Source of the DNA: Ruania suaedae
Lineage (GTDB): Bacteria > Actinomycetota > Actinomycetes > Actinomycetales > Beutenbergiaceae
Length of the DNA stretch: 64,000 nt
Direction: 5' to 3'
NCBI RefSeq assembly: GCF_021049265.1
Contig: NZ_CP088018.1
Location: forward strand, 372,001 to 436,000
Both the position numbers and the translations under genes were made by a program. Below are positions 30,107-38,700 of the stretch, piece after piece; positions within the stretch are counted from its first letter, which is position 1, and the number at the start of each line of letters is the position of its first letter. The notes below the pieces were generated by a model. It did no database searches. It worked only from the letters and a program-made list of their open reading frames with translations, and was not told the origin of the DNA.

Positions 30107-31330
30107 ATGACCACACGACGCACGCTCTCCCCCCGCGCCCGGTGGGCGGTGCCCGCCGTCGCCGCCCTCGCCGTGGCGGCCGCGCTCGGTGCCCCGCCGT
30201 TGCTCGCCTCCGCCGACGATGCCGACCTGCCCGAGACCTCCGCACAGGAGCTGCTCACCCGGATGGCCGAGGCCGAGCCGCAGGCGCTGTCCGGCACCGT
30301 GGTGCACACCGCACGCCTCGGCCTGCCGATGGCTGCGATGCAGGAGCTCACCGGCGCCGACCCCATCGGCCTGCTCGACGGCAGCTCGACCCTGCGCGTG
30401 TGGACCGATGGCGAGGAGCGCTCGCGCGTGTCCCTGCTCGGCTCCACCTCCGAGTACTCGATGGTCCACGACGGCGCCGAGGCCTGGTCCTACTCCAGCA
30501 CCGACGACGCCGTCACCCACTACACCCTCGACCCGGCCGACCAGGCCCGCTACGACGAGCTGGCTGCCGACGCGCGCGCCGGGGAGCTGCCCGAAGGCGC
30601 GCCCGAGATGCCCACCCCCGAGGCTGCGGCCGAGCAGGCGCTCGCCCACGTCGAGGAGTTCTCCAGCGTGCAGGTGCTCGAGGACGTCACGGTGGCCGGC
30701 CGCGATGCCTACGCGTTGCAGATCACCCCCGACACCGAGGGCACGCTCGTGGAGCGGATCGAGATCGCGGTCGACGGCGAGACCGCCACCCCGCTGCAGG
30801 TGCAGGTCTGGAGCAGTAGTGACGGTGAGACCACGCCGGCGCTCGACGTCGGCTTCACCGACATCTCCTTCACCGCCCCGGCCGAGGACGTGCTCACCTT
30901 CAGCGCACCCGCCGGTGCCGAGGTCGTCGAGGAGGTCGTCCCGCTGCCCGAGCACCCGGGCGAGCACCCCGACGGTGACACCGCACCCGAGGTGCTGGGC
31001 GAGGGCTGGGAGTCTGTCGCCGTCCTGGACGAGGTCGACATCGACGGGCTCCTCGCCGGCGATCCGCAGGCGATGGCCGACATGGCCGATGCTGCGCCGA
31101 TGCCCGGTTCGGACACCGGACAGCAGCTGATGGAGGAGTTCATGGCCACCGACTCCGACGGCCGCCCCGGCCCGCCGAGCCTGGACGCCGCCGCCCTGTT
31201 CGAGCAGTTCACCACCGAGGTCCCCGAGGGCCGGGTGCTCAGTACGACCCTGCTGACCGTCCTCATCACCGACGATGGGCGCATCCTGGCAGGGTCCGTG
31301 CCGCTCGAGACGCTGCAAGCGATGGCGTGA
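30107..31330 (+). CDS. LolA-like secreted protein (outer membrane lipoprotein carrier/DUF2092 type)
   Basis: The 407-residue protein has a signal peptide (RWAVPAVAALAVAAALGAPPLLA) and an extracytoplasmic domain with ALSGTVVHTARLGLP, STLRVWTDGEERSRVSLLG and AEAWSYSSTDDAVTHY, the pattern of actinobacterial LolA/MucB-like beta-sheet proteins. These bind lipids or sense envelope state. It overlaps the ABC ATPase gene by 4 bases (GTGA). The arrangement of regulator, sensor, LolA-like protein and ABC exporter suggests an envelope-stress module, by inference. Confidence 0.82.
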   Translation: MTTRRTLSPRARWAVPAVAALAVAAALGAPPLLASADDADLPETSAQELLTRMAEAEPQALSGTVVHTARLGLPMAAMQELTGADPIGLLDGSSTLRVWTDGEERSRVSLLGSTSEYSMVHDGAEAWSYSSTDDAVTHYTLDPADQARYDELAADARAGELPEGAPEMPTPEAAAEQALAHVEEFSSVQVLEDVTVAGRDAYALQITPDTEGTLVERIEIAVDGETATPLQVQVWSSSDGETTPALDVGFTDISFTAPAEDVLTFSAPAGAEVVEEVVPLPEHPGEHPDGDTAPEVLGEGWESVAVLDEVDIDGLLAGDPQAMADMADAAPMPGSDTGQQLMEEFMATDSDGRPGPPSLDAAALFEQFTTEVPEGRVLSTTLLTVLITDDGRILAGSVPLETLQAMA

Positions 31331-32418
31331 CCGAGCAGCACGCGGCGCCACCGGTCTCGCCCGACTTCCCTCCGGCGGGCGAGGCCGGTGCCGTTGATCG
31401 CCCGGAAGGGCGGCCGGTCGAGGATCGGGCCGTGACGCAGGACGAGAGCACCGACCTCGCGATCCGGACCCAGGGCCTGACCAAACGCTTCCGCTCGGGG
31501 CAGGTCGCCGTCGACGGCGTGGACCTGCAGGTGCCACGCGGCGCCGTCTACGGCTTCCTGGGCCCGAACGGGTCCGGCAAGACCACCACGATCCGGATGC
31601 TGCTCGGCCTGGTCTCCCCGAGCGAGGGTCAGGCCTGGCTGCTCGGGGAACGCATGCCCGACGCCGGCCCGCAGGTCCTGGCACGGGTGGGTGCCCTCGT
31701 GGAGGGCCCGGCCTTCCAGCCCTACCTCAGCGGGCGGGCGAACCTCGTGCGCCTGGACGCCTGCGACTCCACCGCCCCGACTGGCCGGGACCGGCGCATC
31801 GACGCAGCGCTGGAGCGCGTGGGCCTGGGCGCGGCCGCCGGCAAGCGCTACCGGCAGTACAGCCTCGGCATGAAGCAGCGACTCGGGCTGGCGGCCGCAC
31901 TGTTGCGCCCTCGGGATCTGCTCGTGCTCGATGAGCCCACCAACGGGCTGGACCCGCAGGGCACGCGGGAGGTGCGCCGGCTCATCGGCGAGCTCGCCGA
32001 GGCCGGCACCACCGTACTGGTGTCCTCGCACCTGCTGGCCGAGATCGAGAACGTCTGCAGTCATATCGGGATCATGAGCGCCGGCCGCCTGGTCCTGCAG
32101 GGCGAGCGCACAAGGCTGACGGGCATGGCCGATCGCGGCCTGTGGGTCCGTACCGAGAGTGAGCACCTCGCGGCCGCGCAGCGCGTGCTGGCCGGGCTCG
32201 GTCTGGACGATGGGCAGATCAGCACCGATCCCGGCCCCGGGGCCTCGCCCGGCGACGCCGTAGAGCTGGTGGCCCCCTTGGGCGCGGTCCGGCTGCCGGA
32301 GGTCGTGCGGGCCCTCGTCGCCGCCCAGGTGCCGGTACTGGGTATCGCCGAGCGCACACCGACGCTGGAGGACGTGTTCGTCCAGCTCACCGGGGAGGGC
32401 TTCGATGTCGCACGCTGA
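31327..32418 (+). CDS. ABC transporter ATP-binding protein
   Basis: The 363-residue protein starts with a 45-residue disordered stretch, then the ABC domain: Walker A GPNGSGKTTT, Q-loop region, signature YSLGMKQRLGLA, Walker B LLVLDEPTNGLDP and switch His in VLVSSHLL. It resembles CcmA/bacitracin-type exporters. It is coupled to the genes on both sides by overlaps of 4 and 14 bases. An internal ATG or GTG near the QDESTDLAIRTQ segment could be the real start. Confidence 0.93.
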   Translation: MTEQHAAPPVSPDFPPAGEAGAVDRPEGRPVEDRAVTQDESTDLAIRTQGLTKRFRSGQVAVDGVDLQVPRGAVYGFLGPNGSGKTTTIRMLLGLVSPSEGQAWLLGERMPDAGPQVLARVGALVEGPAFQPYLSGRANLVRLDACDSTAPTGRDRRIDAALERVGLGAAAGKRYRQYSLGMKQRLGLAAALLRPRDLLVLDEPTNGLDPQGTREVRRLIGELAEAGTTVLVSSHLLAEIENVCSHIGIMSAGRLVLQGERTRLTGMADRGLWVRTESEHLAAAQRVLAGLGLDDGQISTDPGPGASPGDAVELVAPLGAVRLPEVVRALVAAQVPVLGIAERTPTLEDVFVQLTGEGFDVAR

Positions 32419-33277
32419 GACCGCCGCCGCGCCCGCACCGGAGCAGGCCGCCGCCGGCGGCGCCTGGCGGCGCCTGCTCGGCAGCGAGCTGCGGCTGACC
32501 TTCGGGCGCCGGCGTAACCTCGTGCTGCTGCTCGGCCTGGCCGCCGTCCCGATCCTGCTGGGTGTGGTGCTGTTCGTCACCCAGGACACCGCCGTCGGCT
32601 CGCAGGGGCCCGGCTTCATCGGGAGGGTGACCGGGAACGGGCTGTTCCTGGTGGTGGCGGCCCTGTTCACCTGCCTGCCGTTCCTGCTGCCGCTGACCAT
32701 CGGCATCGTCGCGGGCGACACCATCGCCGGCGAGGCCGCGACCGGCACGCTGCGCTACCTGATCACGCTGCCGGTGGCCCGCACCCGGTTGCTGCTGGCC
32801 AAAGCCGTGGTGGCGCTGTGCTTCGCCGCCGCGGCGGTGGCCACGATCGCCGTCGTGGGACTGCTCACGGGGTGGGTGCTGTTCGGCCTCTCGGACCTCG
32901 TGCTGCTCTCCGGTGACACCATCGGCCAGGGCCCGGCGCTGCTGCGGATGCTGGGCGTGGCCGGCTACGTGGCGATGTCGATGAGCGGGCTGGTGATGGT
33001 GGGTGTGCTGCTGTCCACCCTCACCGAGACGCCGGTGGCGGCGATGGCGGGCACCGTGACCGTGGCGGTGGTCTCGGCCGTGCTGGACAGCCTGCCGCAG
33101 CTGTCGGCGATCCATCCGGGGCTGCTGACCCACCACTGGTTCGACTTCGCGGAGCTGTTGCGTCTGGAGGTCTCCCCGGAGGCCCTGGTGCCCGGGCTGA
33201 TCGTGCAGGCGGTGTGGGTGCTGCTGGCGGGCACGCTCGCCTGGAGCCGGTTCACGTCGGCCGACGTCACCTCCTGA
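32405..33277 (+). CDS. ABC transporter permease (ABC-2 type)
   Basis: The 290-residue protein has six hydrophobic spans, with the cytoplasmic coupling segment GDTIAGEAATGTLRYLITLPVARTRLLLAK typical of the ABC-2 family. It pairs with the ATPase just upstream to form an exporter. The substrate is unknown. Confidence 0.88.
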   Translation: MSHAETAAAPAPEQAAAGGAWRRLLGSELRLTFGRRRNLVLLLGLAAVPILLGVVLFVTQDTAVGSQGPGFIGRVTGNGLFLVVAALFTCLPFLLPLTIGIVAGDTIAGEAATGTLRYLITLPVARTRLLLAKAVVALCFAAAAVATIAVVGLLTGWVLFGLSDLVLLSGDTIGQGPALLRMLGVAGYVAMSMSGLVMVGVLLSTLTETPVAAMAGTVTVAVVSAVLDSLPQLSAIHPGLLTHHWFDFAELLRLEVSPEALVPGLIVQAVWVLLAGTLAWSRFTSADVTS

Positions 33278-33283
33278 GGGCGT

Positions 33284-34147
33284 TCAACCCGGCGGCTTCA
33301 CCGCGCGCACCGCGGTGCTGACCGCCTCGATCATCGCCAGCGCCTCGTCGTAGCGGGGGAGGTCCGGCGCCGGTGACCACAGCGCATCGGCGTCGGTGAC
33401 CGGTTGCGCCTGCCCGGCGATCTCGTCCAGCTCGGTCAGCAGCACGCCCTTGGAGGGGTCACCCGCCAGCTGGGACCTGATCCCCTCGGCGTCGAGCGGG
33501 GCGTCGGAGGCGATGAGCGTGGCGTTGCCGAAGCGGGCACCGTGCAGCACCGATCCCTGGATGATCATCGCGACGTGGGCGAACGTCTCCCGGAGCGTGG
33601 CGAGCTCGCGCCGCGTGAACTCCAGCTGCGGGCCGGCCACCGAGTTGATCACCAGCACCCCCGCCGGTCCGAGCGTGCGCCGGATCGCGGTGAAGCACTC
33701 GCGGGAGGTGAAGGCGGGCGGGATCCGGTTCCCCGCGAAGATGTCGAGCACGACGGCGTCCAGCTCGCCCGTCGTGGGCGCCTCCAGCCAGGCCCTGGCG
33801 TCGCCCAGGATCACCTGGATGCCCGGGGGCGGCGGGAAACGGGACTCCACCAGGTCCACCAGCGCGGGCTCGAGCTCGACCACCACCTGCTCGCTGCCAG
33901 GGCGTCGCGCAGCGATCGCCCGCGGCAACGTCAGCAGGCTGCCGCCCAGGTGCGCCGACCGGGCCGGGAGTGCGCGGCCGAGGGCGGCCAGCATCCACCG
34001 CACGGACGCCAGCGCCGGCGGTTCGCCGTCGGGCCCGATGTGGGCCTGGCGGACGTCATCGATACGCAGCGACCACCCGGTGCCGTCGTTCGCGAGGTCG
34101 GCCCGGGTGCCGTCGGAGAACGTGACCTGCTCACCCGATGGGGACAT
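33284..34147 (-). CDS. Spermidine synthase-like methyltransferase-fold protein
   Basis: The 287-residue protein has a PAPS/spermidine synthase-type Rossmann core: SAHLGGSLLTLPRAIAARRPGSEQVVVELEPALVDLVE, VILGDARAWLEA and ELDAVVLDIFAGNRIPPAFTSRECF. Actinobacteria have many such spermidine synthase homologues of uncertain function. No polyamine genes are nearby. Convergent with the ABC permease (6-bp gap) and divergent from the RDD-FHA gene. Confidence 0.8.
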   Translation of the reverse strand: MSPSGEQVTFSDGTRADLANDGTGWSLRIDDVRQAHIGPDGEPPALASVRWMLAALGRALPARSAHLGGSLLTLPRAIAARRPGSEQVVVELEPALVDLVESRFPPPPGIQVILGDARAWLEAPTTGELDAVVLDIFAGNRIPPAFTSRECFTAIRRTLGPAGVLVINSVAGPQLEFTRRELATLRETFAHVAMIIQGSVLHGARFGNATLIASDAPLDAEGIRSQLAGDPSKGVLLTELDEIAGQAQPVTDADALWSPAPDLPRYDEALAMIEAVSTAVRAVKPPG

Positions 34148-34223
34148 GTCCCCGATCCTGCCAGACCCGGATGTCCTCGCCTGTCGGTACGGTGTGGGCT
34201 GAGCAGCGAGTGGGAGGAGCCCG

Positions 34224-35723
34224 GTGGCGATCTGGGAGGTCGGGGACGACGACCGGCGTGTGGAGGGTCTGGACGAGAACGGCCGGCCGGATCCGCACTA
34301 TGCCGCTGCCCTCGGGCTGGTGCCGGCACCGCTTCCACGTCGGGCGGCGGGGGCCGTCATCGATGCTGCCTTCTACCTGCTGCTGCAGGTGCCGTACTGG
34401 ATCTTCACCCTCCCGTTGCTGCTGAAGTTCCTCGACGCCCGCATCAGTTGGTACGGGCTGGTCAACCACCCGCAGTTCCTGCTGGCGGTGGTGATCCTCG
34501 GTGTCTCGTTCGTGCTCAGCCTGGCCTACTGCATCGTCCAGCTGGTCTTCCACGGCCGCAAGGGGATCACCATCGGCAAGGCGATGACGGGCCTGCGCTC
34601 GATCAACGTCGCGACCCTGGAGCGCCCCGGTGTCTTCCGGGTGCTGCTGCGGGTGCTCGTGCTCTGGGCGTCCGGACTGGTGCTGATCGGGCCGATCCTG
34701 TTCCTCCTCTCACCGCTGGTCGATCCGGAGAAGCGGGGCCGCGGCTGGCACGACCGGGTGGGCCGGCTGTGGCTGGTCGACATCCGGCACGGCCTGCAGC
34801 CCTACGACGGCAAGCGGATGCGGATCGCACGCAAGACCGTCACGGCCGAGCCGGTCGCGCAGTCGCGACCGCTGCCCTCGCTGGCCACCCCGGTCGACCC
34901 GGGCGCCGAGCAGGCCTATCGCCCTGGCGCCCGGGTCAGCGCGGGTGTGCTCGGGGTCGCCCGCCCGCACGGCGACGGCCCTCGGCCGGTCGTCGGCCTC
35001 TCCGGCACCGAGCGCCCCGACCAGGGCCACGGGCCGGCTCCCGCCGTCCCGGGCCGCCCGGTGCTCGGCGCCTACCGGCGCCCCACCGACGAGGAGCACG
35101 ACGGCGCCCCCGCCGAGGGGCCGTCGTCCCAGGCCGAGGTGAGTGGGCCCGCGGGTCCACCGAGCCCTGCGGGGCCGGCGAGCCCTGCGGGGCCGGCAGG
35201 CCCGGGCGCCGCAGCGCGGGAGCACGACGGCGCAGCTCCCGCCCCCGGTCCGGTCGTGACCGGGACGCCGTGGTCCGCCTCGCCACCTCCCGGCCCGGCC
35301 CCTGCGCCGGACTCGCAGCCGCAGCCGCAGCACAGCGGGCAGGCGCACGCTCCGGTGCCCTCTCGTCCGGCGACGGACGCCCCGGGCGGGGCCGCGGCGG
35401 TACTGGCGCTCCGACTGGACTCCGGAGAGCTCGTCGAGGTGGCCGGCCCGGTCGTGATCGGGCGCAACCCCGTTCCCCCGCACACGGCACCGGAAGCGCG
35501 GCGCCAGCCGTTGCCGGACGACACCCGCTCGGTGTCCAAGACGCATCTGCTGGTGCGGCCCGCGCCGCACGGCCTGGAGGTCATCGATCAGGGATCGACG
35601 AACGGGACCGCGATCGTGCACGCCGGCGCGGAGCGCGAGCTCGCGCCCGGGGCCCCGGCGGTCGCCGCCGCGGGTGACATGCTGAGGATCGGGGAGCGGA
35701 CCGCCGTGGTGGTGTCCGGATGA
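34224..35723 (+). CDS. RDD-FHA fusion membrane protein, first gene of the type VII-like locus
   Basis: The 499-residue protein has an N-terminal RDD domain (about 30-185) with three membrane segments and the RDD-type RRAAGAVIDAAFYLLL and KGITIGKAMTGLRSIN motifs. A Pro/Ala/Gly-rich linker of about 170 residues follows (including PSPAGPASPAGPAGPG). The C-terminal FHA domain has IGRNPVPP, SVSKTHLLV and DQGSTNGT, with the phosphothreonine-binding residues present. GTG start with GGGAGGAG upstream. FHA domains read threonine phosphorylation; this protein may be a phospho-regulated membrane partner of the adjacent ATPase, which also has an FHA domain. Confidence 0.85.
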   Translation: MAIWEVGDDDRRVEGLDENGRPDPHYAAALGLVPAPLPRRAAGAVIDAAFYLLLQVPYWIFTLPLLLKFLDARISWYGLVNHPQFLLAVVILGVSFVLSLAYCIVQLVFHGRKGITIGKAMTGLRSINVATLERPGVFRVLLRVLVLWASGLVLIGPILFLLSPLVDPEKRGRGWHDRVGRLWLVDIRHGLQPYDGKRMRIARKTVTAEPVAQSRPLPSLATPVDPGAEQAYRPGARVSAGVLGVARPHGDGPRPVVGLSGTERPDQGHGPAPAVPGRPVLGAYRRPTDEEHDGAPAEGPSSQAEVSGPAGPPSPAGPASPAGPAGPGAAAREHDGAAPAPGPVVTGTPWSASPPPGPAPAPDSQPQPQHSGQAHAPVPSRPATDAPGGAAAVLALRLDSGELVEVAGPVVIGRNPVPPHTAPEARRQPLPDDTRSVSKTHLLVRPAPHGLEVIDQGSTNGTAIVHAGAERELAPGAPAVAAAGDMLRIGERTAVVVSG

Positions 35724-35760
35724 GCGGCCCCGCCACCGTGCCGCCGAGAGGGGCCCACAC

Positions 35761-38700
35761 ATGAAGGTCAAGCTGACGTTGCACCGCGAGGGTCTGGCCC
35801 CGGCGGACATCGTGGTCACCGCCGACTCCACCGCGACCGCGGCCGACGTCGCGCGCTACATCGCCGACTCCGACCCGGCGCGCTCGATCATCGCCGGGGA
35901 GCACGACCTGCTCACGCTCGCGGTTGCGCCGCCGACGGCGGACCGGCTCGAACCGCTCCAGCCCGACGTCCCCATCGGCGAGGCCTCGATCGGCTCGGGC
36001 TTCGCCGCCGCGGTGCTCAACCTGGGCGAGCGCGCAGTGCCGTCGGCGCCCACCGGTGCCCGCAGCGTCGGCGTGCTGCGCGCCACCGACGGGCCGTTGC
36101 GTGGCCAGGAGTTCCCACTCGCGATGGGGCACACCTCGATCGGTCGCGATCCCGGCAACGGGCTCGTGCTCGCCGACCCGTTGGTGTCCAAGCGGCACGC
36201 CCGGATCGAGGTCAGCGGCTACGTCGAGCTGGTCGACCTCAACTCCGCCAACGGCGTTCTCGTCGACGGCGAGCTGGTGCAGCGGGTGCGGCTCGTGCCC
36301 GGCAAACCGTTCGTCATCGGGGGCACCACCCTCGTGCTCTACCTCGCCAGCGACTTCGACGGCACCGGCGAGGACCCGGTGCTCGAGCGCGGCGGCGGAC
36401 TGCTGTTCAACCGCAGCCCTCGGGTGGAGGTGCGCTACCCGGGCACCGAGTTCCCCCCGCCACGCCTGCCCACCGAGGCGGTACAGAAGCTCTTCCCGTG
36501 GGTGATGCTGGTCGCACCGGTGATCATGGCGCTGTCGATCTACTTCATCACCGACCGCCCCCGGGCATTGCTGCTGGTGGTGATGACACCGCTGATGGCC
36601 CTCGGCAACTTCATCAACCAGCGCAACCAGACCGGCAACAAGCGCAACCACGAACTGTTGCTGTTCGAGCGGCAGTTCGAGGAGCTGGAGGAGAAGTTCT
36701 ACCGGTCCAAGCCCGAGGAGGAGCGCGCACGCAACGACGAGGTCCCGCCGGTGGCCGAGGTCTTCGAGCACGCGATGCGCCTGGGCCCGTTGCTGTGGAC
36801 CCGGCGACCCGAGCACTGGAACTTCCTGGCGCTGCGCCTGGGGATCGGCCGTGCGCCCTCGCGCAACTCGATCGCCCCGCGCGACTCCCAGGACGGTCTA
36901 CCGGAGTACATCGAACGTCTCGAGCGGCTCAAGGAGCGCTATCGCTTCGTCGACGGCGTCCCGGTGATGGACACCCTGCGGGACCTGGGCTCGATCGGCG
37001 TGGCCGGGCCCACCGGCCCGGCCTCGGACGCGATGCGTGGGCTCGCCGTGCAGATCTTCGGCCTGCACGCCCCCAACGAGGTGGTCTCGGTCGCGTTCAC
37101 CGACGCCGAGTGGGCGGGCGAGCTGGAATGGATCAAGTGGCTCCCGCACACGACCAGCGAGACCAGCCCATTCAAGAGCCTGCCGTTGGCCGACTCCGCC
37201 CCCGCCGCCAACTCACTGCTGAACGCGCTCGAGGAGTACGTGCTCCGCGGCGGTTCCCGGCCCGACCCCCGGGGCCCGTTCGCCGAGCGCTGGACGCCGA
37301 TGAACTACGGCACCGATGTCAACCGTGCCTCGGAACAGATGAAACGCCCGCACCCGATCAACGTGGTCGTCTTCGTCACCAACGACGCTCCCGTGGACCG
37401 CGCGCGCCTGGTGCAGGTCCTCGAACGCGGGGCCGATGTCGGCGTCCATGCGGTGTTCGTCTCCCCGACCGTGGAATCGCTGCCGGCCGCCTGCCGCGGC
37501 TACCTCGACGTGGCCGGGGGTCTCGACGACGTCACGGTCGGCCTGGTGCGCAGCGGCGCCGCCTACGACGGCGTCAAGGTCGAGGGCGTCTCCAACTCCT
37601 ACATGCACACCTTCACCAAGCGGCTGGCGCCGGTGGTGGACGCCAGCACCGTGGTGCACGACTCCTCCGACATCCCGAACTCGGTGATGTTCCTGTCCCT
37701 CGTGGGCGAGGAGGTGGCGCGCGAGCCGCAGGCCGTGGTGGACCGGTGGCAGCAGAACAACACCATCATCGATCGCTCCGACTCGCCGCGCCCGCGGTTG
37801 AAGAAGGCGGGGAACCTGCGCGCGATCATCGGCCAGGGTGCCAGCGACGCGATGACCCTGGACCTGCGTACGCAGGGGCCGCACGCGCTGGTGGGTGGCA
37901 CCACCGGTGCCGGCAAGTCCGAGTTCCTGCAGGCATGGGTGCTCGGCATCGCCTCGGCGCACAGTCCCGACCGGGTCACGTTCCTGTTCGTCGACTACAA
38001 GGGTGGGTCGGCGTTCGCCGACTGTGTGGAGCTGCCGCACTGCGTGGGCCTGGTGACCGACCTCAGTCAGCACCTGGTGCGCCGTGCCCTGACCAGCCTC
38101 CGGGCCGAGCTGCACTACCGCGAGCACCTGTTCAACCGGAAGAAGGCCAAGGACCTCCTCGAGCTGGAGAAGCGGCAGGATCCGGAGTGTCCGCCGGCGT
38201 TGGTGCTGGTGATCGACGAGTTCGCGGCGCTGGCCGGTGAGGTGCCGGAGTTCGTGGACGGTGTGGTCGACATCGCCCAGCGGGGTCGCTCGCTGGGCAT
38301 CCACCTCATCATGGCGACCCAGCGACCCGCCGGCGTCATCAAGGACAACCTCCGCGCCAACACCAATCTGCGGGTGGCGCTGCGGATGGCCGACGAGGCC
38401 GACTCCAAGGACGTGGTGGACGATCCGATCGCCGCCACCTTCCCGCCCTCGATCCCCGGGCGCGGGATCGCGAAGACCGGACCCGGCCGCCTCATCCCCT
38501 TCCAGTCCGCCTATGCGGGCGGCTGGACCTCTGAGAATGAGGTGGTCTCGGCGGAGGTGCGGGTGGCGGAGCTGCGGTTCGGGTCCATGGCCGAGTGGGA
38601 GCCGGACCGGCCGCCGGAATCGGACTCCCACGAGAAGGATCTCGGGCCCAACGACCAGCGCCGGGTGGTCAACACCCTCATCCGTGCCGCGGACCTGGCG

